64,000 bases of DNA, taken from Isochrysis galbana (taxonomy: Eukaryota; Haptophyta; Isochrysidales; Isochrysidaceae). Where the stretch lies: NCBI GenBank assembly GCA_018136815.1, contig CM030931.1, forward strand, positions 9,545,829 to 9,609,828. Reading direction: 5' to 3'. Below the pieces are notes generated by a model. That model ran no database searches, had not been told where the DNA came from, and worked only from the letters and a program-made list of their open reading frames with translations. A program made the translations under genes and the position numbers. How positions within the stretch are numbered: position 1 is the stretch's first letter; every line of letters begins with the position of its first letter. Of the stretch, positions 52,716 to 62,403 are shown in pieces.

Positions 52716-54865
52716 GAAAACGAAGGTGGCTAACTTCCTAGTATATTCTATACCTAGATACTGGCTGCAGACACTCGCAGCCCCTAGATCATTCCACACG
52801 GCGGTTAAAAGAGCCGTAGAAAGAATCATGTGGACAAACGCACGCACCGGCCGGAAGCTACAATGGATAAAGCACCCTGAGATCCCGACAAAAAACACTT
52901 CGGAGAAAGGGCCACATCTAGGGCTGGGACTGCTCGACTGGGGCAACCATGTCAAAGCTTTACAAGCCAAATGGATCCTAAACTATCTTGACGCACGCCA
53001 AGCACAATGGAAACAAGTGCTAGACGCGTGGTTCTGCCGCACAAACCTGGGGAGAGCAGCGGTTCTCTCGACGGTCCCCACGAACAAACTCACCGATGGA
53101 ATAGCGGGCACGAGTAAACTTCCCGCGTTTTGGAAGCAGGCGCTAAACAACATTCGCGAACTTAAACTCACATCACTGAAAGTAAGCAGAGAAGGAGCAC
53201 TCTCGCAACCCATGTGGGGTAGCCCAACGCACCCGGGACCCAAAATAAACCCCATATGGGCAAAACTATGGAACAAGCTTGAATGTAATACCACACATAA
53301 CGTATTCAAAGACCACGCAGCGAACACGCCCTATAGCAGTGTTGAATGCGCGCAATACCTCAGGAACAATGACACGTATATACACTTCCAGGGAGAATAT
53401 ATCCCAAGAGACAAATTCTTGGAAACATGGGATACGATAGTCAGACACGCCAAGGCGACACTGGCAGCGGTAGATAAGACGGCCGAACTAGAATGCGCAC
53501 CACCGGGACGAGAAGAGGCCGACAATAAACACATCTCGGAGGAACCGACGCCCGAACTGCGAATAACGGTAGACGGGGAATACTATGTGAACATCAAGGA
53601 GAGATGGCACGAGGCGGAACTCTCATACCTAGGCACGCCCATAATCGGAAAAAGACTACCCGCCGCACCCTCGAACTTAGACCCATCCCCACCGGCGCAA
53701 TGGGGGGGAGGATACAAAACCAACAAGAGACTAGAATACCCGCTGGCGGACGAATATACATTAGACGGCAAGACGCCGCTGGACGGCACCGGGGTAGAAC
53801 ATCTAACCGAGGCACTTCAGCGTAAAGACCGCAAACGCAAACGCCTCACGGGGCCGGCCAAATGGGAGGAAAAACTCCAAATACCAGGGGATACATGGGC
53901 GCACCTGGCGCGACTATACACCACGCCAATGGTAACGGCGAGGGACATGCACCTACACTTCAAACATATCACACACAGGCGAGTGGGCACGTACAACCGC
54001 TTTCCAGACAGAGCCAACACGTGCCGCATTTGTGGGGAAACGGATGAATCCTCGATACACCTAGGCGAATGCCCCGGGATAACTAACATCCTAGGCGAAC
54101 TGAATAAAATTGCACGGTTCACACCAGGATTAGAAAGGAGCAGGGAAGAAACCATTGTAGACAACCTATTCATCTACCCAAAAGGAGACGCCCCGAAAGC
54201 GATATACGTACTATACCTATTAGCGTGGAGATATATACTCACAGACTTCTATAGGATACATTACGACGGCATCAAATTCTCGGAAGAATCCATACTAATA
54301 AGAATAATAGAGAGATACACCATACTAAGTAAAGCACTCCTCTTCGCACAAGAAACCGACTCGGCGAGAACCGCCCAAGCGGGCATGGGAAGACAGCCTA
54401 AAAAAAGGATAGACATGAATGACTTGAGACCCGTTTTCAACAGGAACGACAAAGGCGGTCTTAAGCCCAGCGCGGAGCTAGTGGAACTAGCCTCCAAGCT
54501 GGGGATCGCACACGCTGTCGAGGGGACCACGGAACAAGGGAACAAAGGAAATTGAAACATCGATACACCTACCTAAGCCGCTGACAGAGACAATGGAACC
54601 TGGATATAAACCAAACAAACAAAAAGCGGCCAGACGGACACACTCGACAACAAAGACAATTCCAGAAGGCCTGCCCGGACCCCACACTCTAAACCAGGCC
54701 TCAGGTAGCGCACCGAGGCCGGACCCCGGAAACCGAAGAAAAAGGAAAGAAGGGGGGCAGGGGAAGAGGTGGAGGGAGGGATGATAAGGGCGATGTAGAT
54801 AGCGAAGGGAAGTCCCATAACTAGTAGGTGTGTAGCCCTGAATCTTCAGAAGTTTTTTTCTTCTT
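52716..54865 (+). mobile_element. 5'-truncated LINE with a long open ORF2 C-terminal half
   Basis: One frame of 609 residues (52726-54555) is uninterrupted. It covers the region after the RT: FHTAVKRAVERIMWTNARTG, GPHLGLGLLDWGNHVKALQA, VLDAWFCRTNLGRAAVLSTV, then the finger CRICGETDESSIHLGEC at about 54020, NLFIYPKGDAPKAIYVLYLL and AQAGMGRQPKKRIDMNDLRP. The 3' UTR has CAGGCCTCAGGTAGCGCACC and the type 1 tail with T-run near 54855. The endonuclease and RT are cut off at the 5' side. No clear target-site duplication was found. The first Met is arbitrary. Confidence 0.9.
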
Positions 54866-54884
54866 CTTCTTCCGTATCCTCCGT

Positions 54885-55556
54885 GGTAGTTGTTCTCCCC
54901 CTGTCAGTTCGTGGGGAAGGTATGTTAGTGTGGAGGGTGTTGGTTTGAGTCTGGTGTGTCTGTCGTTGTCGTTCATCACAACCTGTCTTTTGTCGGCCCT
55001 GTTAGCCCTTCGTCCCTCGTCCCTCGTTCCTCGTCCTCGTTCTCGTTCCTACCCCACTCTCGTCCCCGTTCTACACTCTTCATACATAAATCACTACAAC
55101 ACCAGCGCGACATCCGACATCCACATCCACGCCCTCAACCACGCTTGCTACGCCAATGTCTACTCCATCACCGCGTTCGCCCGCCCCTAAGCCCGCCAAC
55201 CCGCCTCCATCCCTGAGTGAGGTGGAGCCCGTCTTTTCCTCTGGGACTCCCCCAGCCGCGCCTCCCGCCGTACACCCTTCCTCCCTTTCGTCGCCGTTTG
55301 ACTATGTGGCAACGTCCAATCCGTCAGCACGACAAAAATAAGAGATCAAAAGGCCTGCCCGGACCCCACACTCCGAACAAGGCCTCAGGTAGTGCACCGA
55401 GGCCGGACCCCGGAAACCGAAGAAAAAGGAAAGAAGGGGGGCAGGGGAAGAGGTGGAGGGAGGGAGGAGGGAAGACAAGGGCGGAAGGGCGGTGTCAGTA
55501 GCGAAGGGTAGTCCCGTAACTATTAGGTGTGTAGCCCAGAATCTTCAGATTTTTTT
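54885..55556 (+). mobile_element. Very short LINE derivative: 5' UTR and ORF1 start joined to 3' UTR
   Basis: A CT/CGTTC-rich leader leads to ATG 55156 (MSTPSPRSPAPKPANPPPSL). At about 55345 the sequence switches to the LINE 3' UTR (GGCCTGCCCGGACCCCACAC, CTCAGGTAGTGCACCGAGG) and the type 1 tail ending in a T-run near 55556. All of ORF1's domain and ORF2 are missing. It lies directly behind the LINE ending at 54865. Confidence 0.75.
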
Positions 55557-55711
55557 TGTTCATTTTTGAGGCTGGCTGTTTCGCCCCGGTCGCCCCTCAC
55601 TTTAGTGTTTCCCGGTCGCGGTCGACATTTATTGTTTGAGTAACTTGTACCACACCGTACACTGGAGGAGTAGAGCCACTCCTACAAAACAACTCAGGCT
55701 AAACATAAACA

Positions 55712-55715
55712 CACA

Positions 55716-55778
<63 letters not shown>
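55712..55778. repeat. CT microsatellite in the leader of the plastid protein gene
   Basis: About 33 CT units followed by C-runs, ending 60 bases before ATG 55838. Confidence 0.95.
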
Positions 55779-55781
<3 letters not shown>

Positions 55782-55837
55782 ACTCCCCCCCCCCCACCCC
55801 CCCACCCCTCGACCCCTGTGATTCTCGCCGCGGAGAG

Positions 55838-56431
55838 ATGGCATCTGCGGCGCTCCTCGTCGCCGTCATCGGCGCACTGCTGCCCGGGCCTCCTCAGCCA
55901 GCGCGGGGTGTCTGCAGCCGACGTGCCGCGCTTTCAATCGGTACTCTCGGACTGGCCTCGTCGCCGCACGCTGCGAGCGCTTTCTTCGAGTCGCCCACGC
56001 AGCAGGCAGTCCAGAAGCTTGCCTCAGCGCTGCCTCGTGTAGAGTCACTCATCACAGAGGTGAAGGAGATCGAGAGACTGCGCGCAAAGGTGCCTGCCAA
56101 CTATGAGGACGATGCGTATGTCCTCCGCTTTGGCCGCTCCGTTCTCTCGCCGCTTGCCGAGCCCATGGCGGAGGCTGCTGCCAAAATGGGAGGCGATGCT
56201 CCCAGCTTCTCTGCTTCATTCAGTGAGCACCTTGCCGGCCTAGACAATGCGTGCAAGCAGAAGGATGCGTCGCGCGAAAGGGCCGAGCTCGAAGCGCTTC
56301 AGGCGTCACTGAGCGGTATCCTCGATCTTGGTAAAGGTCAGAAATATGACACACAGTCACGTGAGGACATCAACGGCTACTCTGGCGCGACCGGTGTGTT
56401 ATACAACAAATTTCTCTTTCGTGCTGGGTAA
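55838..56431 (+). CDS. Predicted thylakoid lumen protein with bipartite plastid targeting
   Basis: A single exon of 197 residues. Residues 1-24 look like an ER signal peptide (ASAALLVAVIGALLPGPPQP). Then comes a short stretch with a twin-Arg and hydrophobic core (SRRAALSIGTLGLASSPHAA) ending ASA before FFES, as in Tat-type lumen signals. The mature part is about 145 residues and helical (QQAVQKLASALPRVESLITE, VKEIERLRAKVPANYEDDAY, AELEALQASLSGILDLG), ending NGYSGATGVLYNKFLFRAG. A small four-helix lumenal protein is compatible with a PsbQ-like photosystem II subunit, but I do not see enough to name it. The three-part targeting is the best clue that the organism has a secondary red-type plastid. 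Confidence 0.75.
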   Translation: MASAALLVAVIGALLPGPPQPARGVCSRRAALSIGTLGLASSPHAASAFFESPTQQAVQKLASALPRVESLITEVKEIERLRAKVPANYEDDAYVLRFGRSVLSPLAEPMAEAAAKMGGDAPSFSASFSEHLAGLDNACKQKDASRERAELEALQASLSGILDLGKGQKYDTQSREDINGYSGATGVLYNKFLFRAG

Positions 56432-56432
56432 A

Positions 56433-56700
56433 TATTTCAGTCTTTAGACTTGTGATCGCCATGCACCTCTCCCACTGACCTTGTGATTAGCATTGTCATT
56501 ATTCTCCACCAATCTCACAGCTTATTCCGCCCCACCACCTATTCTCCATTTTCGAATGTCAAAATGTTGATGAAGTGCGGTGCATGTGTGAACACGTCAG
56601 TGTGACGATACAGATGGCGAAAGACGACGAGGTAAATTTGGCACGCGGTTTCACTCTTTCTCTTTTGCATCCATCGCGTAGTGCTGCTCAGAGATGATGA
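56433..56700. other. Intergenic
   Basis: Likely 3' UTR of the lumen protein gene. No motif seen. Confidence 0.4.
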
Positions 56701-56701
56701 T

Positions 56702-57312
56702 CACACTCAGCACATGTAAAAAAAATCCTCAAGGTTCGGGGCTAACACCTATTCCTATTGCTAGACTGGTATCCTCTACCTCCCGCCTCCCGGTCGTCAA
56801 CACCCTTACTTCCCTTCCCATCGCCTCCTTACCTTCCCCCCCTCATTCCTTTTTCTTTGATTTTGGGGGTGCAGCCCAGGTGCTCTACCATGGGCCCGGC
56901 TCGGCGTGCGAGTTCTAGACACTAGAAAAAAAACCTTTTAATATTCTTACCGCTAGTTCTAGACACTAGACAGCGTCTTTTCATGTGTGACACGAATGTC
57001 TTTGTCTTAGCGAAGTGTCATGCGCCGTGTTTGCATGTTTATGGGGCGTCGTGGTGCATGCATCGTGTTAGGATTGTCTTTGGTGCGTGCTTCGTTGTGT
57101 CTAGCGTCCCGACTCCCGGCGGACTTCCGGGGCGGATACGGATACAAACAAGTGTCAAGTGTGTCATTCCCAGACTCGTGGCCAGGGAAAGAAGTTCTGC
57201 GCCAGGGCTGGGGATTAGATTGTCGTGTTTGTCCGTGTCGTATAATGAGCGTATATCATCCAGGCTGATTCTTTTTGTGGGCTGTCTTTCCATGCCCGCC
57301 TTAAGGCCGCCT
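56702..57312 (-). mobile_element. LINE 3' fragment: ORF2 end, 3' UTR and type 1 tail
   Basis: The minus frame from 57293 reads MERQPTKRISLDDIRSLYDT, PSPGAELLSLATSLGMTHL, matching the last 60 residues of the ORF2 copies. The 3' UTR continues left with GGTAGAGCACCTGGGCTGC and AAAGAAAAAGGAATGAGGGG. The type 1-like tail (AATAGGTGTTAGCCCCGAAC, then T-run) ends at about 56708. A 28-base insertion with its own duplication interrupts the 3' UTR. Confidence 0.8.
56911..56970 (-). mobile_element. 28-base tail-only LINE insertion with 16-base target-site duplication
   Basis: AGTTCTAGACACTAGA occurs at 56911-56926 and 56955-56970. Between them, 56927-56954 reads on minus AGCGGTAAGAATATTAAAAG followed by G and seven T. 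This matches the last bases of the type 2 LINE tail at 11081-11108 (GCGGCGAGAATATTAAGAAG plus T-run). It is therefore a target-primed insertion that stopped almost at once. Confidence 0.85.
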
Positions 57313-57329
57313 TAGCGGTTTTTGCCGAG

Positions 57330-58370
57330 TCCGTTGAGTTGTTGAGTTGGCAAAAATGAGGGCGCAACTCACAACTCAGCCTTGTGTATCTTTCTATTAA
57401 TTACTAGGCCGGTCACTCACGCTTTTTAACAACTATTTTCCACCCCTCCTGGGTGTCCAAGGATTCCCCAGGGACCCCCCTTACCTGCCCCCCCCCCCCC
57501 TCCGCGAACCCTTTCTACCCCACGAAAATCCATGGCGTCGGTGAGTGACTCCCCCGCCTTGTCCGGCCCATGGAGGTCTATTTTGGGAGAATGGGAGGAT
57601 TGCGCGCGTGAGGGAATCAAAGCAGTGAATGTCGGGCGAATCCCCATAAGAAACGCGGAGGTTCCGCGTCGGCCGATCGCCGGCTGTCGGCCTCGCAATG
57701 GCTGCCAGCTAGTGAGGAGCCCAACCAAGCTCAAGCGCCTCGCGAGGGATGTGGAAGGTCCCTGGTGGGTCGCACGCTCGATCTCGAGGGTTGCACAGTC
57801 CGGTAGTGACATATCCCTGCCCATCGCGCCGCAGGCATACGATAATTCGACACGGCCCGACCTCCATGAGGCCGGCCCCTGGGACGCTGGCGAGCGCTGC
57901 CAGAAGTTCAGGCCCTCATGGAGGCCGTTCGCCGAAGCGAGCGCATTGAGCCCACGGCTCATGTGCAAGCTCGGCCCGATGGTGGTCTGCGCTGGACTCA
58001 TGCATACGGCTTCATGCGTACGCCAAGTTCAGCGCAGCAGAGGCCAAGGCACAGGGTCGCACAGGAGAGTTCACAAATGCGGCAGTGATACTCTGCCGTG
58101 CGATCCTGTGCCTGTCTACCGACTCAGTGGTGGCCCCGCGAGGCCTCACTGAAGTGGCTTCACCCGCGGAGAAGGCGTGCGCAATGCATATTGATATTGA
58201 GCGTTCGCGCAAGGCGAGCGCACACGCCTTGGAGGTTGCAGAGCGGCGCGTGCGAAAGTGTGTGGGCGCCGATCCGGCAAGGGGCGCCGGACTTGTTGTT
58301 GGTTGGGCGTAGTGAGGTCGCGGTCATGTTGTCCAAGGGAACCTCGAGTTGCTTTTCGCCGAAATTTGAG
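57330..58370. other. No gene recognised
   Basis: Frames of about 200 codons are open on both strands (57532-58152 plus, 58001-57426 minus) but show no family signals or intron-like structure. Uncertain; could be an unassigned repeat. Confidence 0.3.
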
Positions 58371-58379
58371 TAATAAACG

Positions 58380-58765
58380 TGCCACTGGAAGGGAGGGGAG
58401 TACGTGGGGAGAGTATCCAAGGCTTAGGGGCTAATAAAAATTACATACCCAGAAAAGGGAACGTCGGGTTGCATCTTCTGAGTACGTGGGAATAGTGTCC
58501 AAGTTAGAACTGGGCCTGCGTGTCCGTCTACCTCGACTCATTAAATCGCACCCCGTAGAGATGGAAGGGAGGGGAGTACGTGGAAATAGCTCGGGGTCGA
58601 TGAAAGCCCGAAAGTCGTCCTTCTTCAATAATATGAGCCAGTACTGAGTACGTGGGAATAGTGAATAGTGTCCAAGTTATAGGTCAATAAAAATTGTATA
58701 TACCTAAATAGACGGGAGGGGTGTGACAGAAAAAGGGAACCTTGAGTTGCACCTTCTCAACCCGA
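58380..58765. repeat. Degenerate local repeat around GAGTACGTGGGAATAGTGTCC
   Basis: The words GGAGGGGAGTACGTGG, GAGTACGTGGGAATAGTG, CCAAGTTA, AATAAAAATT and GGGAAC..GAGTTGC recur three times in changing order over about 380 bases. Nothing coding. Confidence 0.6.
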
Positions 58766-58789
58766 GTCCCTAAGTAAAACGTAGAACAC

Positions 58790-58902
58790 GAGGGGAGTCG
58801 CCGCAAGGCAGGCTGGGGGGAGTGAGAGAATGTGCGGACGTGGCTACACGGTAGAGGCCCAAAGTCGCGTGGGAGGCGTGAATGATTAAAGTTTTTTTTT
58901 GT
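58790..58902 (+). mobile_element. LINE type 2 3' UTR and tail
   Basis: CGCCGCAAGGCAGGCTGGGG, GTGGCTACACGGTAGAGG and AAGTCGCGTGGGAGGCGTGA lead to ATTAAAG and a ten-base T-run. The order of blocks is that of the 3' UTR at 11190-11081 (minus). The upstream part of the element is not recognised. Confidence 0.65.
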
Positions 58903-58904
58903 TC

Positions 58905-59510
58905 CGTTGCAACTTCAAGTTCGAGCTCAACGACTTAAGGCACGCACGTACTCGTGTATTCCTATGACCGAATGAGCCGAGGAGGCTCACTAACTAGGTG
59001 TGCATGATGAGCACGCGTTGCGCTCCGACGAGTAGGAAGTGTTGACGTCTCGTGTCTATCCGATGTGCACAGGTTGGTAAATAGCTGCTCGACGGGGTGC
59101 GCTCGTCAAGGCATAGGGTTCGCTATCGATTGATGGGCGACTCGCACTCTCACCATCGAACATGCCCATCATCCATGGCTCGACTTGTGGCGCATCGCTG
59201 CAAAGCCATGCTACCATGATACCAGGTTCTTGATGCTGTGAATCGCTCCCACACAGCGGCCGATGAGCTGGAACTCTTTGGTGCCTCAGGTCTTCAAGAT
59301 GTTGGGGTGGCGGTATTAGACGGTGCACTGTGAATCTCAAATTCAATGATAGGTTACAAGCTACATCTCGGACAAGCTCAAAGAGTTCCATCCACGGACT
59401 AGCTGGTTACCGCCATAGGAAATTTCTGTTATGACACTGCTAGCTCAAGTACAGGAAGCTCGCACGAGGATGGACGTGCAGTCTAGCTCGATTTAGGATG
59501 AATGCCTGTG
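58905..59510. other. Intergenic, possible 3' UTR of the oxygenase gene
   Basis: A minus frame of 111 codons (59391-59056) has no family resemblance. No motifs were noticed. Confidence 0.35.
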
Positions 59511-59514
59511 CACC

Positions 59515-60941
59515 TCAGCCGGCGCGCGAACGTTTACGTGACCCAACAGTTGAGGCACCATCACTCGCACGTACAGCGATGTGCTGGAGGAGCGCAGCGA
59601 CACGCCGCTCGTCACCGCCGCAAAGCCTTCGCCGCTCCTCCTCCGATGGCATGTGGGTGTGACACTTCGCAGACCCCTCGAGCTCGTTGCGAAGCGACGA
59701 GAGCGTGATGCGTAACCGTTGTCCGACGGCATAGTGCTCTGCATGTGCACCAATTCTAGGTGAGGAGAGGGCTCGCGCACTGCGCATTGCACACGCCGCG
59801 AGTCTCTAAATCGAACGACAAGTAGGCCGAGCGGGCACTCACCACGGTCCAGAGCGCTGAGTACACAGCGGTTGAAGGCGTTCGCGGAGAGCCGCCAGGT
59901 AGGATCATTCTGGGTCAGCCTTTCAAAAGTAGAACGCACCTTCAAGTGGGGAAGAAAGATGGAAGGTGAGGGCTAGCAACTCACCAGAGACCTTGCCGGT
60001 CGGAGCGCGTGCATCAGCGCGCAACTCACCACCTGGCGGAAGGCATCAGCTGGCAGGTTACTCCAGCGGGCATCGTTCTCGTTGGTCAACCCCGTTGCGG
60101 TTGCCTGCAGTGCTGCTGGTTGCCCGATGCCCACTACTAGCCGGCATGCATGCTCTTCTGGACCATTGACCGGTGTCATGCCGTGGTACCAGCTTTTGCC
60201 GGCGTCCGCGCAAGCACGAAAGATGATAGCATCACCGGCGCTCTCAAAAGGCAGCTGGGTGCGAATGAGGCCGTCGTCTCGACGCGCTGACATGCCAGCA
60301 TCCTCGACGTAAAACTCGCCTGCAAAGGTGGGCTAGGGGGTTGGAATCCTACTAAGAGTGGGCAGCAGGATCTAGCCGGGGACCGAAGTAAAAACACACA
60401 CACCGCCAGTAAAGTCCTTGCCGGGAACGCAGAGGCAGACAAGCAACTGGAACCGATAAGGGCTGCCTCGAGGTTGGTCACAATGAGCATAATTGACCCC
60501 ACCGAGCGCGTACTGCAGTGCAAGGCAAAGGCCCTCGCCAGTGCTTAGTCGTGCAAAGACATCGCCCGAACCGCTGCCGTATCGCTCGTTTAGCAGATTG
60601 GCAACCTCATCTGCGAGCTGCTCCAGAGCGCGTGGTATGAGCGTTCGCCCAAGGCAGGTGTAGCATCCCTGCTCGCCGTTGGACAGCGATGGTGTGAGCT
60701 GTACGCGCCGCTGGCCGCCAGTGGAAGGCATGGCTGCGCGCGCGACTGCTACGGCGATGGGGGCGAGGAGAGGTGGTGGGAGGGCGCCACGTAGCAGGAT
60801 CGCGCCTCGCCTGTCGAGATCCTCCCATGCTAACGCGCTCAGCCTTGCTCGCAGCGCGGCCAGCTGCCTCGCATCGAATGCCGCCGCCGCCATGGGAGCA
60901 GCCCGCAGCTTGCCGGACGGAGCCGGCGGGACTCTTCTCAT
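59515..60941 (-). CDS. 2-oxoglutarate/Fe(II)-dependent oxygenase-like protein
   Basis: Four exons, 60941-60404, 60319-59985, 59939-59843 and 59738-59515, keep phase and give 397 residues; the Met at 60893 is a second possible start (381 residues). The oxygenase core shows ALQYALGGVNYAHCDQPRGS, in which His-Cys-Asp is the HxD iron motif. Across intron 1 follow PGKDFTGGEFYVED and GDAIIFRACADAGKSWYHGM, whose last His is the second iron ligand; the Arg in EHACRLVVGIG is placed to hold 2-oxoglutarate. The length and order fit the 2OG-Fe(II) superfamily; substrate unknown. Exons 2 and 3 encode similar segments (GLTNENDARWSNLPADAFRQ and RLTQNDPTWRLSANAFNRCV), suggesting an exon duplication. The C-terminus is charged. 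Confidence 0.78.
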
Positions 60942-60944
60942 GAT

Positions 60945-62040
60945 CTCAAGATCTAATAATAGGTGTGTAGAGAGTAGAGAGCATCTTGTTAGCTAGTATC
61001 TATGCCTAAGGTGGGAGGCGCATGGAAGGGGGGAGGCGATCGGGCGCGCGACCGTCTGGCTCAGTGAGCCCTGCCGGGGCCTGGCGGCCTGTGGAGGCGC
61101 ATGGAGGCGCTGTGCGGTTGGCGGAGGGCCCAGTGGGTGTGTCCGCACCGGGCCCGCGCGCGCTCAGCCGACCATCACGACTTGGCACGGAGTCGGGGTG
61201 GGGTGGCTGGCAGGCGCTCCCGCGCGGCCGTCTAGAGGGCGGAGGAGGGTCTGGGGGCGGATGGAGGGGCACTGCAAGGGGAGACGCTGGACGCTGGTGG
61301 GCCGTTTCCACACGGCCATTAGGCGCCGCTCTTCCCCAGGAGGCGACCGCCAGTGCACCTTGCACCTTGTGGAGCCCGCATTGCGGAGCCACCCCACTAG
61401 ACTCGACGTCTCCGGGCACAGACCCCTCCTCGCCTCATAGACCGTCACGGCCGATAGGGGCGACTACAGGCGGCGGACGGCTGGCGCGGACGGCTGGCGC
61501 GGTCTGTCTCATGTATGCACCTGGCCGGTCCTAGGCCCAGGCCAATACTTGTAGTAAAACTCGCCCAAACTTGCGGGCCAAACTTGCGGGATTCTTGCAA
61601 CAGCCCGCCCAAACTTGTAGCCATTCTTGTAGCAATTCTTGCCCAAACTTGTAGCCATTCTTGTAGTTGTAGCAATTAGGGGTAAGGCAGAGTTTCGGAA
61701 ATAACGAAATAACTCGTGAATTTGGACACATAACACATAACACATAACACACATTCACATGGCCTCCTGCTCCCTTTTGTTGTTGTTGTAACGTAACAGT
61801 AATGACGCCTGTATCTGATCAGCGAGTGACGATGAACGATTCGGACCAAACATAATGGCCAATAAAGAAAAGACGCGCTCACACGAAGCCGAGTTTGGAG
61901 TCATGCCCGGATGGGCCGTCAGTGCGTAAGCTTACAGTCCGTGCAAAGCTTACACTCACATCAGTACTTACATCAGTACTAACATCAGCTTACGCTCTAA
62001 AAACAAAACCCATCATAACTACTAACAACAAGTATATTGC
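60945..62040. other. Intergenic: GC-rich block, short tandem repeats, no gene recognised
   Basis: 61010-61530 is GC-rich with frames open on both strands and no domain. 61545-61680 repeats GCCCAAACTTGTAGCCATTC and TTGTAGCAATTC several times. 61945-62000 repeats ACATCAGTACT and CTTAC words. Confidence 0.45.
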
Positions 62041-62042
62041 TA

Positions 62043-62400
62043 CTACTCGTCTACTCGTCTTCGGGCTCGTCGACGATCATCTCCAACTCCCACGGCAGCC
62101 AAATTCTCCACCTTCCACAAGTCCACGCCACCTGACTGGTGAGCGGCGATAACGAAGTCTCCCGGGAAGACGCGAGAGTGCCGGTAGGTGCTCGGCTCAT
62201 CAGAGTCGCGCAGGGTCAGCCTGTAGGCGCGCTTCTTGGCTGCCAACTCTCTCTCCGACTGTTCAGTGCTCACAACAGGGTCGTATCCTTCGAAATTGCC
62301 ACCCACACCCATCTGCAGCTGCCAATCCCTCAGCTCTTCCTCGTCGATGATTACATCGCCTGGTCCTGCTGCAGCACGAGCCGCAGCTGCTCCCGGGGGT
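62043..62400 (-). CDS. Unrecognised frame, possible transposon protein end
   Basis: The minus frame ends at 62043 and includes ERELAAKKRAYRLTLRDSDE, VFPGDFVIAAHQSGGVDLWK and VENLAAVGVGDDRRRARRRV. It appears to be the C-terminal part of something longer and abuts a LINE at about 62404. I could not place the family. Confidence 0.25.
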
Positions 62401-62403
62401 GCA

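Noticed and set aside
57426-58152. Overlapping frames of about 200 codons on both strands
   Set aside because: GC-rich sequence often stays open; no conserved motif, intron signals or start context.
61006-61534. Frames of 137-170 codons on both strands
   Set aside because: Low-complexity Gly/Pro/Arg composition, symmetrical openness on both strands; no family signal.
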